DNA of 64,000 nucleotides from Nitrospira sp. CR1.1 (GCA_014055465.1 WIAF01000006.1:62001-126000); one strand, 5' to 3'. Positions 45,301-53,395 are shown, numbered from the stretch's first letter. The notes: generated by a model from the letters alone, not told the origin. Numbers and translations: made by a program.

Positions 45301-47268
45301 TTATTCGACGCCGTGGGAGACCACCCGCGAGAGCGACGTCTCCCCGTCCTTCTCTCCTGCTCCTTCGGCGACGGCCATCGGCCAGGTCACCAACCCCGAT
45401 ACCCCTTCGGTCGTTGCGCCATCCTTCGTCGCCGCATAAATCTGCGGCAACTTGTTCGTGCCGAATTTGGAGATGTAGAGGAACACATGTTCGCGGCTAT
45501 TCACCCGCACCGCCCAAGGCTGAAAGTCGTTCTTATAAAACTCTTCGCAGAGCTGCATCGCGTCTAGGCAAGAGATCCCCACCGGCTCATTCAGCGTGTA
45601 GTAATAATCCAGCGGCAGGTCATACTCCTCTTGCTTATGGATCGTGATACCGAACTTGTCCGGATTGCGCACCATCGGCGTGTGGCGATAGGCCACGAAA
45701 TAAAACAGCTCGACCGAATGGATCACCGGCTGATTGTCGATGACGAACTGCCGCGTCTCCAGCGCCTCATCGCGCGTCTCGCCCGGGAACCCGTAGAACG
45801 CCATCACGTGGTTCCAGATGCCGGCCTTGGCCGCTTGGTGCAGATTGTTCTGGATCACGCTCTTCCGCGCATGCTTGTCCATGAGATTCAACACACGCTC
45901 GTTCGCGGATTCCATGCCGTAGTAGAGCGTGCAGCAGCCGGCCTTCGCCGCGAGATCCCAAATCGCCTGATCCTGCAAAGTCTCTTCGAAACGGATCAAC
46001 GTGGTCCACTTGATACCGACGTTCCGGTCCACGAGCAATTGCGACACCTTCTTGAACAGCGCGGGTGGATAGGACTCGTCGGAGAAGAGAAAATGGCGGC
46101 AGTTATACTTGTCCCGCAGCGCCGTGACTTGCTCCACCACGTGCTGCGCGCTCATGCCGCGGTACTGGTCGAAATAGCCCTGTCCGTGATCGCAAAAGGT
46201 GCATCGGCCCCAGTAGCAGCCGCGCGTGGCAAGATATGGAATGATGCGCTCGGGCACGAAATAACGATCCAGCGGAAAGCCGTCGAAATCCGGGAGCGGC
46301 AGCGCGGAGGTTTTCTCCGTGTACACTTCCTTACTCTGCTTCACGCCGTCCGCGTCGCGATACATGAGATTCGGCACCTGCTCCATCGCCCGCTGGCCGT
46401 TCACGGCCTCCAGATACCAGAGCAGCGCATGCTCGCCTTCATACAAAATGGCCGCGTCGAATACCTCGGTGAAAAACCGCTCATGGTGCGCCCATTCTTC
46501 CTGCAATCGCGTCACGACGTTGCCACCGACCACGACGCGGATCTCCGGAAAGCTCTCCTTGATCATCTTGCAGAACGTGAGGCCGGCCATCAGCTGCATT
46601 TGCGTGCCGATGGAAATGCCGATCACCGCCGGCTTTTCCTTGCTCACGCTGGGCAGCACCAATTGATTGCAGATGTCGCGATAGACGTTGACCTGCTCAT
46701 CGTCGAGACAGGCGAACACTTCCTTGGACACGCCAGGCCGATAGCCCAGATTACTTTCCATGGGGTAGAACACGAGCGAGGCCGGATAGTAGGCGGCGGA
46801 GATGTACTGCATCGCTTCGCGAAACGTATTGAGCGCGCGTTCCAATTTTTCCGCATGGTAGAACCGCTCGCCGCGTACAACTAATTTGGCATCTTCGGCC
46901 CGCTCCGCGAGATCGAACACGTCCACCGCATAGGCGTCTTCTAGCACCGCTTTCTGGCTGGCCTCCTGGTCGGTCAGCGTCCCAGCCTTCTCCTTGTCCT
47001 GGAGCGGCTTGAGGTGCATGCCCAGACGGCCCTTCACCCAGATGAGAAACTCCATGCTGAAGAAGTGGTCGTACATCTCGATGTTGATATCGCGCTGCAC
47101 GACCTGATGGCCGGCCTCCCGCAGCACGGCGGTCAACATCGGCAGGGCGAGGTAGGGCGCAGTCGGCACCCACTCCGGCGGGAACAACAACATGACCTTC
47201 GACTGCTTCCGATCTTCCGTTTTGATCGGCGACAGCCCGTCGATTTGGACGAGACCGTTACTACTCAT
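45301..47268 (-). CDS. B12-binding-like radical-SAM protein 1
   Basis: A 655-residue protein. The N-terminal ~250 residues resemble the cobalamin-binding Rossmann module (VMLLFPPEWVPTAPYLALP, ISIGTQMQLMAGLTFCKM, VVVGGNVV), but without the DxHxxG base-off motif. The radical-SAM motif is RGCYWGRCTFCDHG, CX4CX2C (Cys351, 356, 359), one residue longer than canonical. The C-terminal part has ETRQFVIDNQ and a fixed EHVFLYISKFG. ATG 47268 follows AAGGATATCC; upstream codons are unlikely. It is adjacent to a paralogue (47421-49319). Confidence 0.85.
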   Translation of the reverse strand: MSSNGLVQIDGLSPIKTEDRKQSKVMLLFPPEWVPTAPYLALPMLTAVLREAGHQVVQRDINIEMYDHFFSMEFLIWVKGRLGMHLKPLQDKEKAGTLTDQEASQKAVLEDAYAVDVFDLAERAEDAKLVVRGERFYHAEKLERALNTFREAMQYISAAYYPASLVFYPMESNLGYRPGVSKEVFACLDDEQVNVYRDICNQLVLPSVSKEKPAVIGISIGTQMQLMAGLTFCKMIKESFPEIRVVVGGNVVTRLQEEWAHHERFFTEVFDAAILYEGEHALLWYLEAVNGQRAMEQVPNLMYRDADGVKQSKEVYTEKTSALPLPDFDGFPLDRYFVPERIIPYLATRGCYWGRCTFCDHGQGYFDQYRGMSAQHVVEQVTALRDKYNCRHFLFSDESYPPALFKKVSQLLVDRNVGIKWTTLIRFEETLQDQAIWDLAAKAGCCTLYYGMESANERVLNLMDKHARKSVIQNNLHQAAKAGIWNHVMAFYGFPGETRDEALETRQFVIDNQPVIHSVELFYFVAYRHTPMVRNPDKFGITIHKQEEYDLPLDYYYTLNEPVGISCLDAMQLCEEFYKNDFQPWAVRVNSREHVFLYISKFGTNKLPQIYAATKDGATTEGVSGLVTWPMAVAEGAGEKDGETSLSRVVSHGVE

Positions 47269-47276
47269 GGATATCC

Positions 47277-47420
47277 TTCGTGAAACGTGAGACGTCAAAC
47301 GTGAAACGAGAACGGAACGGCCTGCGTTTCACGTTTAAAGTTTTATCTTTCGCCCCGTTGTCTTTCACGCCGTTTCACGTTTCACCTTTAACGTCTCACG
47401 CGTAATGTTTCACGCCTTCG
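47277..47420. repeat. GTTTCACG-type inverted repeat between the two radical-SAM genes
   Basis: Multiple copies of GTTTCACG (or its complement CGTGAAAC) and GTCTCACG. The left block CGTGAGACGTCAAACGTGAAAC pairs with the right block GTTTCACCTTTAACGTCTCACG, and a second set lies outside. The element covers the whole intergenic gap and could form a long hairpin. A related short block (CGTTTCACCC ... CGTCTCACGTTTCACGG) is at 50176-50206. Confidence 0.7.
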
Positions 47421-49319
47421 CTACATCTTCCCCGCCAGCGTCGGCACGGCCCCGGCGATTTTCGCCGCGCGATACTGAAGATCCGGCAGCTTCTGCAACC
47501 CGAAGCGCGCGATGTAGAGAAAAATGTATTCGCGGATGAACAGCCGCAGGTCCCAGCCGGGGTTGTGGTTCCGTTCAAATTCTTCAAACACCCGCTCCGC
47601 CTCTTCGATGCTCAAGCCCTGCTTCACCGTGAAGTAATAATCCAGCGCCAGATCCCACTCGGGATTCTTATAGGCCGTCACACCGAACTTCTCCGGATTC
47701 TTCGCCACGGGATTGTGCCGGCCAAGATCAAACGTCCCGAAGCCGAGCGAGTGGACGTGATCCTTGTTCTGTTCCAAGAACTGTACCGACGACCAGGCCT
47801 CCTCGCGCGTCTCGCCGGGAAAGCCGAAGAACCCCATGCAGTGATTCCAGATGCCGGCCTCGGCGGTATACTTCAAGTGTTTCATCATGATTTCGGTGGT
47901 CGTGGCCTTGTCCATCAGCCTGAGCACCCGCTCATTGCCAGATTCGTAGCCGAAGTGGAGGTACTTGCAGCCGCTGTCCTTCGCATCCTGCCAGACTTGA
48001 TCCTCCAGCAAACTCTTCTCGAACCGCATGTGGGTCGTCCAGGCGATCCCCATGTCGCTGTCGATCAAGCCGCGCGTGAGTTTCCGGAACAGGGCCGGCG
48101 GATACGACTCATCGGTGAAGTGGAAATGTCTCGCCCCGTACTTGTCGCGCAGGTAGGTGATCTCCGCCAGCACGTCTTGAATCTTTTTCGACCGGTAGCC
48201 CGCCGTGTAGCCCTCGCCATGATCGCAGAATTCGCAGCGGCCCCAATAACATCCTCGCGTCGCCAAATAGGGCAGGATCTTCGTCGGGACGAAATATTTC
48301 CCCAGCGGCAGCCCGTCGAAATCCGGCGGCGGCAGGGTCTGCATATCTTCGGCGAAACTTGTCGCGGACACATGTACGCCGCTCGCGTCCTTATAGATGG
48401 TGTTCGGCACGTCGGCCAGGCTCTGCTTCGCGCCCACCGCCGACACGAGTTGCACAAACGCCGTCTCCCCTTCATAAACCACGGCGCTGTCAAAGTACTG
48501 AAACAACGGCGACTGCGGGAGCACGTCGCGCAGACGCGTGACCGTGTTGCCGCCGATCGTGACATGAATGTGGGGAAAGTGTTGCTTAATGAGCGCGCAG
48601 AAGGTCATGGAGGAGAACATCTGCTGCTGCAACACGATCGAGATGCCGATCACATCCGGCTGCTCGGCCTGAATGGCCGGCTTCACCAGCTGCTCGAACA
48701 CATCGCGGTAGACGTTCACCTGGGCGTCGTTCACCGCCTCGATCACTTCGCTGGAGACGAACACCTTATAGGAGAGGTTGGTCTCCATCGGCGGCATGCA
48801 GATCCGCGCCGGGGCATAGACCAGGGAGATCACCGCGGTGACCTCACGAAAGACTTGAATCGCCCATTCCAACTGGTCGATTTCGTAGAATATTTCCCCG
48901 CGAATGATCGCCTTGGCCTGCTCCGCCTTCCTGATCAGTTCGTCGATCCGCTGGCGGCTCACCTCGCAAAGCTGCAGCTGAAGATCGTTTTCCCAGTCCT
49001 CCAACTCGCGCTTCTTTGCCAGCTTCCTCAGGCGATCGAGCTGCTGCGGCACCTTGCGCAAGACCTTCTTGAGAAAGTCTTCGCTGAAGTACCAATCCCA
49101 CATCTCGAGATTGATGTCTTTTTGAACGACCTGATGCCCAGCTTGGCGGAGGACGGCGGTGAGGGATGGAAGACTGAGATAGGGTTCGGAAGGGAACCAG
49201 TCGGGCGGAAAGATGAGCATGACCTTCATCTTCCGGCCGGCGGCGGCTTCAGACGATTGGCGCTGGAGCATGATCAGCTCGCGCGACGCCCGCTCGCCCT
49301 TTGTGTACTCAACCCGCAT
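47421..49319 (-). CDS. B12-binding-like radical-SAM protein 2
   Basis: A 632-residue paralogue of the gene at 45301-47268. It has the N-terminal VMLIFPPDWFPSEPYLSLP and DVIGISIVLQQQMF, with VTIGGNTV, and the cluster motif RGCYWGRCEFCDHG (Cys357, 362, 365; again CX4CX2C). The C-terminal WDLRLFIREYIFLYIARFG matches the same region in copy 1. A later in-frame ATG (49271) also fits. The pair are most likely cotranscribed, separated by the 47277-47420 repeat. Confidence 0.85.
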   Translation of the reverse strand: MRVEYTKGERASRELIMLQRQSSEAAAGRKMKVMLIFPPDWFPSEPYLSLPSLTAVLRQAGHQVVQKDINLEMWDWYFSEDFLKKVLRKVPQQLDRLRKLAKKRELEDWENDLQLQLCEVSRQRIDELIRKAEQAKAIIRGEIFYEIDQLEWAIQVFREVTAVISLVYAPARICMPPMETNLSYKVFVSSEVIEAVNDAQVNVYRDVFEQLVKPAIQAEQPDVIGISIVLQQQMFSSMTFCALIKQHFPHIHVTIGGNTVTRLRDVLPQSPLFQYFDSAVVYEGETAFVQLVSAVGAKQSLADVPNTIYKDASGVHVSATSFAEDMQTLPPPDFDGLPLGKYFVPTKILPYLATRGCYWGRCEFCDHGEGYTAGYRSKKIQDVLAEITYLRDKYGARHFHFTDESYPPALFRKLTRGLIDSDMGIAWTTHMRFEKSLLEDQVWQDAKDSGCKYLHFGYESGNERVLRLMDKATTTEIMMKHLKYTAEAGIWNHCMGFFGFPGETREEAWSSVQFLEQNKDHVHSLGFGTFDLGRHNPVAKNPEKFGVTAYKNPEWDLALDYYFTVKQGLSIEEAERVFEEFERNHNPGWDLRLFIREYIFLYIARFGLQKLPDLQYRAAKIAGAVPTLAGKM

Positions 49320-49340
49320 GAAGACGGCCCTTGTATCGGT

Positions 49341-49440
49341 CCGGCACTCCGAAATAATCAGAATGCCAAAGGGTTAGGCTCTGAGAGAGGACATTGTACG
49401 AGGGGGAAAGATTGAGATGCAAGAGTGGGAAATAGGAACG
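49341..49440. repeat. direct repeat, copy 1
   Basis: CCGGCACTCCGAAATAATCA, then GAATGCCAAAGGGTTAGGCT and GATGCAAGAGTGGGAA, repeated at 50220-50318. It lies between the upstream end of the radical-SAM gene and the toxin gene. Confidence 0.8.
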
Positions 49441-49449
49441 TGGCGGGGT

Positions 49450-49704
49450 CTAACGAATCAATTTGTCATACTCTGAATGAGTCCCGATCCAGAACCAGAC
49501 GATGCCGTCCGCTGCTTCAACTCCGACCGCTCGATACTGAAGCCCTGCACGCGCAGACCAAAACCGGCCTACTTGCTTAAAATGCAACGACGGATGCCGA
49601 GGGTTAGCCTTTAACAATTCAAAGGCGCGGTCGGCTTGTTCGCGGATCGAAGCAGGGAGGGCGTCGTAGCAAGCCCAAAACTCTGGTGAGGTGTGGTGAT
49701 TCAA
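49450..49704 (-). CDS. RelE/ParE-like toxin-type protein
   Basis: An 84-residue protein with the RelE/ParE fold signature: MNHHTSPEFWACYDALPASIREQADRAFELL, helix pair, then FKQVGRFWSARAGLQYRAVGVE and the final WFWIGTHSEYDKL. RelE-like proteins cleave mRNA on the ribosome and ParE-like proteins inhibit gyrase; which applies is unknown. Its ATG overlaps the stop of the antitoxin-type gene (ATGA), so translation is coupled. Confidence 0.8.
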   Translation of the reverse strand: MNHHTSPEFWACYDALPASIREQADRAFELLKANPRHPSLHFKQVGRFWSARAGLQYRAVGVEAADGIVWFWIGTHSEYDKLIR

Positions 49705-49907
49705 AACGGCTTCGACTGGCCGGAGGTATGAGACCGAAGCGCTTGTTCAGCGAGGGCATCGAGTTTACCGGCCTTCACATCAGCCTCGAACTGACGATCC
49801 CATGCCTCTGCATCAAATGCCGCATACCATCGGCGAAACGCGGCGAGTTCGTCAGAGGAAAGCTTTTCGATCTGCTGCTCAATGGCTTCCACTTTGCTCA
49901 TGATCAC
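49701..49907 (-). CDS. antitoxin-type protein
   Basis: A 68-residue protein: KVEAIEQQIEKLSSDELAAFRRWYAAFDAEAWDRQFEADVKAGKLDALAEQAL. This matches the small helical antitoxins paired with RelE/ParE toxins, with an N-terminal amphipathic helix and the AWDRQ motif. The second residue of an MIMSK start gives an alternative start two codons in. It is encoded just upstream of the toxin with overlapping stop and start. Confidence 0.82.
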   Translation of the reverse strand: MIMSKVEAIEQQIEKLSSDELAAFRRWYAAFDAEAWDRQFEADVKAGKLDALAEQALRSHTSGQSKPF

Positions 49908-49912
49908 CCTTT

Positions 49913-50083
49913 CTACTGCACATCTGAAAGAGCTCCGCCATTTAACAAGTCACGGTAACGATCACCAAGATGGGATTGTAGATCCTCGAACGACTCCCCT
50001 TGCGTCCAGTAATCGGGATAGTCCTGAAGGTAACCGAGCCACTGCGCCTGATTCTGCCACCCAATATACCGGATCGATTCCAT
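49913..50083 (-). CDS. small HicB-like protein
   Basis: A 56-residue protein: MESIRYIGWQNQAQWLGYLQ, DYPDYWTQGESFEDLQSHL, then DLLNGGALSDVQ. The pattern GYLxxYPDYxTQGxSxExL resembles the partial RNase-H-like fold of HicB antitoxins and DUF1902 proteins. It starts at ATG 50083 and its stop is 5 bp before the antitoxin gene at 49907, so all three genes form one operon. Normally a HicA toxin gene would follow; here a RelE-type pair follows instead. Confidence 0.7.
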   Translation of the reverse strand: MESIRYIGWQNQAQWLGYLQDYPDYWTQGESFEDLQSHLGDRYRDLLNGGALSDVQ

Positions 50084-50219
50084 GAGCGGGATTATAGCCG
50101 GACTCTAAAGGCCTGGGAAGTGGAGGGCGGGAACGGACGGATCAAGGCCGGCGAATCGGTAGCTCAGGCCGCCCCCGTTTCACCCTTCACGTCTCACGTT
50201 TCACGGCTTCTGAGATCAC

Positions 50220-50318
50220 CCGGCACTCCGAAACAGTCAGAATGCCAAGGGATTAGCTTGAAGAACGACATTGTAAGGGGGGAAAAGATGGAGATGCAAG
50301 AGTGGGAGGGAAGGAACG
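50220..50318. repeat. direct repeat, copy 2
   Basis: CGGCACTCCGAAACAGTCAG, then AATGCCAAGGGATTAGC and GATGCAAGAGTGGGAGG. It parallels 49341-49440, in the same orientation, on the other side of the three-gene cassette. Confidence 0.8.
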
Positions 50319-50839
50319 GCCGGTCACCCTTCTTGCTCGCAGAACGCGCACGGTGAAACGGTGCTCGTCCCATGCGCGCAGTTGAAGGGCAATCCGGCCA
50401 TTCCTGGTGAGAGTGAATGGACAGCGCAAAGCGCGGTCGCAGGCACTCCTCATTGGACGCGCGGACTGCGAGACCAATCAGGCTCCCTACCCTAAAGGAA
50501 AACAAGCGAGCTTGGCATGACCATGGGAGTATGGGCAGAGACGCAAGACCCCATCCCCCGCTCATCCGTTATGGTCCTCTACACCCTATGTCAGGCAACG
50601 GCTATAAATTACGGTTGATTTCCTAGACCGTAAGGCGTAGGAAATGGCGCGACAATTTTCACACCCATGCTATTGTTGACACCATTTCTGATCCAACAAT
50701 TCAGCCTGTGGATATCCGACTTTACTTACAGTACACTTGCTGCAGTCAAAGGGCCAACTGCGCATCAGTTGACACGTGACACGACGCTGATTAGAGCGCG
50801 AAGTATCTTCAACCATCTGTTTGGTGAGGGAACACTGTC
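50319..50839. other. 521 bp gap with no recognised gene
   Basis: I see no gene. Short open frames with no family features occur on both strands. A promoter-like TTGACA (about 50677) lies about 160 bp before the HEPN operon, but its -10 box is weak. GC content falls toward the right. Confidence 0.4.
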
Positions 50840-51388
50840 ATGGGAAAAGCCAAACCGTCCGACATCGTGGGGAAGATAGTTGACCTCCTAACCCCGCTTT
50901 CATCTGACGAGAGGCGGCGCGTGGTTTCTGCATCTCTGACCCTACTCGGCGAAACCACAAACGCGGGTAGCGATAGAGAAACTGAGGACGGCGGAACAAT
51001 TACCACGTCAGGAAAGGCCAAAACCTGGCAGAAGCATAACAACATCACGGCTAATCAGCTCGGCCAAGTGTTCCATTGCGAGGACGGCAGAGTCGACGTG
51101 ATTGTCGGAGAAATGCCAGGAAAGAATAAGAAAGAAAAAACGCTCAACGCATATGTCCTAGCTGGAATCGCACAGCTGTTGATCAGTGGCGAGGCGAAAT
51201 TCACTGACAAAGACGCGCGCGCTTTGTGTTCATCGGTCGGCTGCTACGACGCCCCCAATCATGCTACGACGTTGAGGGCCAAGGGCAATTGGTTCACCGG
51301 ATCGAAGGATAAGGGGTGGATCTTAACAGCCCCGGGCTTGAAACACGCCGCCACGTTAGTCAAAAACCTTTCGCCTGAGCAGGCATGA
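50840..51388 (+). CDS. hypothetical partner protein of HEPN-type operon
   Basis: A 182-residue protein. Residues 1-40 are helical (PSDIVGKIVDLLTPLSSDERRRVVSASLTLLGE). A charged glycine/threonine-rich linker follows, then a second helical region from about 65 to 90. Residues 100-180 resemble a winged-helix-like module (AYVLAGIAQLLISGEAKFTD ... NHATTLRAKGNWFTGSKDKG, then ILTAPGLKHAATLV). No catalytic residues are evident. The stop overlaps the next ATG (ATGA), giving coupling, so the two proteins probably act together. I do not recognise a named family. Confidence 0.75.
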   Translation: MGKAKPSDIVGKIVDLLTPLSSDERRRVVSASLTLLGETTNAGSDRETEDGGTITTSGKAKTWQKHNNITANQLGQVFHCEDGRVDVIVGEMPGKNKKEKTLNAYVLAGIAQLLISGEAKFTDKDARALCSSVGCYDAPNHATTLRAKGNWFTGSKDKGWILTAPGLKHAATLVKNLSPEQA

Positions 51389-52164
51389 TCGACTCAGCGA
51401 AGTTGCTCGCTGGAATTCCTGCAGGCCTGCGCGATCCTCTGATCATGAGCTTTCAGGAGATCGCTGCAAACTATGCCGAGCACCGCTGGGAGCCTGCAGA
51501 GCTCAATGGCGGGAAGCTCTGCGAGGTGGTGTTCACGATCATCGATGGAGTTCTGAAAGGCGCATTTGCGGCAAAACCGTCCAAGCCCGCAAACATGGTT
51601 GATTCGTGTCGAGCGTTGGAGAAGATACCCCCCTCAGCATCACGCGTAGGCGACAGGTCTCTAAGAGTACTCATCCCGAGAATGCTGACCGCGCTCTATG
51701 AGATCAGAAACAATCGAAATGTTGGCCATCTAGGTGGCGACGTTGATCCAAACTATCTCGATGCCACTGCTGTGCTAAGTATGTCGAGCTGGGTGGTAGC
51801 TGAACTCGTGCGGGTATTTCACAATGTGTCTACGAAAGAGGCACAAGAATCGGTTGATGCGTTGATCGAGCGTAAACTCCCTGTGATTTGGGAAGTCGGC
51901 TCTGTTCGACGTGTTCTCGACTCCGAAATGCCAGCGCGGGACCAAGCCCTCCTTCTACTATACCAGAAGCCTAGCTGGGTTAGCGAAAAGGACCTCACAA
52001 GTTGGGTTGAGTACAGTTCGCTAGCCATGTTTCGCACAAGAGTTCTTCGCCCGCTGCATTCTGCAAGGCTCATCGAGCATGACAACGTTTCGGGTACAGC
52101 CCGAATCTCGCCGAAAGGAGCCAGAGAAGTCGAAGAACGAGTCCTACAGTCACGCAAGTCGTAG
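51385..52164 (+). CDS. HEPN-motif protein with winged-helix-like C-terminus
   Basis: A 259-residue protein. Residues about 95-150 hold RMLTALYEIRNNRNVGHLGG, i.e. Arg108-Asn109...His115, which fits the HEPN ribonuclease motif RNx4-6H within a helical segment. A downstream helix follows (LSMSSWVVAELVRVFHNVS). Residues about 185-255 look like a winged-helix module (DQALLLLYQKPSWVSEKDLTS, then LRPLHSARLIEHDN and ISPKGAREVEERV). HEPN nucleases are common in toxin-antitoxin and phage-defence systems. Encoded in coupled operon with the previous gene. Function is inferred. Confidence 0.75.
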   Translation: MIDSAKLLAGIPAGLRDPLIMSFQEIAANYAEHRWEPAELNGGKLCEVVFTIIDGVLKGAFAAKPSKPANMVDSCRALEKIPPSASRVGDRSLRVLIPRMLTALYEIRNNRNVGHLGGDVDPNYLDATAVLSMSSWVVAELVRVFHNVSTKEAQESVDALIERKLPVIWEVGSVRRVLDSEMPARDQALLLLYQKPSWVSEKDLTSWVEYSSLAMFRTRVLRPLHSARLIEHDNVSGTARISPKGAREVEERVLQSRKS

Positions 52165-52352
52165 GGCCTTGGAAGAAAAGTGGGCGGGAGCCTTTGCTCA
52201 TTGCGGAAAAGGTGTCATACCCCATTTCCCGACGCGCGGTGCTCAGAGGCATAGGCCCACAAAGCTTGAAGGGAGTCTTTTCTCGACACGTCACTGGGAC
52301 TTGCCCTTACACCAAGGAGGGACTCTAGACCGCATTTGACTTTCCGCCTTTT

Positions 52353-52376
52353 AAGGATTTCCTGGAGACAATCCTT
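52353..52376 (+). promoter_or_regulatory. hairpin enclosing the ribosome site of the next gene
   Basis: AAGGATT (52353-52359) and AATCCTT (52370-52376) are perfect arms around a 10 nt loop TCCTGGAGAC. The loop contains the only GGAG before ATG 52377. Pairing could hinder initiation. Confidence 0.5.
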
Positions 52377-53276
52377 ATGACAACAAGATCAGATCGCAAG
52401 TATGTTATTTGGGCGAGCCGGATTTTAACAGCCTTCCTCATGAACCTACTTATGCTATCAGGCTCCTCCTCTTCGAATGACACTTCGCCAACTGAAAGGT
52501 TGATGACAAGCAAGTCGCTGCTGGAGATAGTATCAATACAACCAACAAAAGCGCAGCCAACCGTTGGGTCCGGATTGGGGTTCATAGTCCAGGTGAAAAA
52601 TCAATCCGAAGAAACCGTATTTATTACCTGGGACACTACTGTGCTAGTCGTCCCACCCGAACTCTTATACCCGTTCGCTCAACGGACTGATGTCTGGCAT
52701 GCTACTTTTGCGACTGAGCTCAAACATTCGCCTAATGAAACAATCGGAATAAAGCCGGGTGATTCCTATATTCTATTTTGGACTCCTTCGCCCCCAGAAA
52801 TAGAAAATATGGCCACATCGGCAGGAGTATTTAGTACTCTCAAAGTAATCATCACGGAGGTTGGATTTCTCTTTTTCTCCCCCGCCAATTACGAGGTCAG
52901 TGTAATCATTAAGCAGTGGACGAATGCCAAAGAGGTAGGAGGGGATAATTATCGGCTTGTAACCAAGAGCGCTAGCATCCCCGTCGCGGCCCCAAATATC
53001 GTGATCATGATAGGAGCGGCCATAGGAGGAATTCTTGCCTTCTATTGGCTTCGTGTCTCAAAGAAAGATGGAGAGGGTATACCTATTACCGCTCTTGCAA
53101 CTTCCGGCACTTTTCTGAGATGCATATTACTTGCAGTAATTGTCACCATTCTTCTTTCCAGAATCGCAGATACAAAGTTTTTCATTCAGATCACGGTAAA
53201 CGATGTTTGGGGGGCAATAGCAATGGGATTTCTAGCAAACCTCCTCGGGACAAAGTTATTAGAAAAGCTTTTGTAA
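52377..53276 (+). CDS. AT-rich membrane protein of unknown function
   Basis: A 299-residue protein. A first hydrophobic segment (about 9-30) is followed by an extracytoplasmic beta-rich domain (45-200) with VGSGLGFIVQVKNQSEETV, then three membrane helices near residues 205-222, 240-260 and 275-298 (VWGAIAMGFLANLLGTKLL). The domain recalls Ig-like or channel-accessory proteins, but I do not recognise the family. The base composition and codon use are markedly more AT-rich than the core genes. This suggests recent acquisition. Next to the HEPN pair and the RAYT remnant. Confidence 0.7.
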   Translation: MTTRSDRKYVIWASRILTAFLMNLLMLSGSSSSNDTSPTERLMTSKSLLEIVSIQPTKAQPTVGSGLGFIVQVKNQSEETVFITWDTTVLVVPPELLYPFAQRTDVWHATFATELKHSPNETIGIKPGDSYILFWTPSPPEIENMATSAGVFSTLKVIITEVGFLFFSPANYEVSVIIKQWTNAKEVGGDNYRLVTKSASIPVAAPNIVIMIGAAIGGILAFYWLRVSKKDGEGIPITALATSGTFLRCILLAVIVTILLSRIADTKFFIQITVNDVWGAIAMGFLANLLGTKLLEKLL

Positions 53277-53395
53277 GCTCCCCCGCACAGAGAAAAAAAG
53301 GGGGCGGGAATCTGACAGGATCACGCCGGGGGACAAGAAAAGGGGTCGGGAGTCTTTTCTTGACAGGATCGCGCCGAATCGGTACAAGATCGCCC

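Noticed and set aside
45631-46884. 417-residue open frame on the plus strand
   Set aside because: It is antisense to the first B12-type radical-SAM gene; composition fits codon-reversal of a high-GC gene.
47565-49415. 616-residue open frame on the plus strand
   Set aside because: It is antisense to the radical-SAM gene and its product is Arg/His-rich with no domain pattern.
50194-50565. 123-residue and 74-residue minus frames and a 69-residue plus frame
   Set aside because: They cover the direct repeat and a gap with no ribosome sites and no family features.
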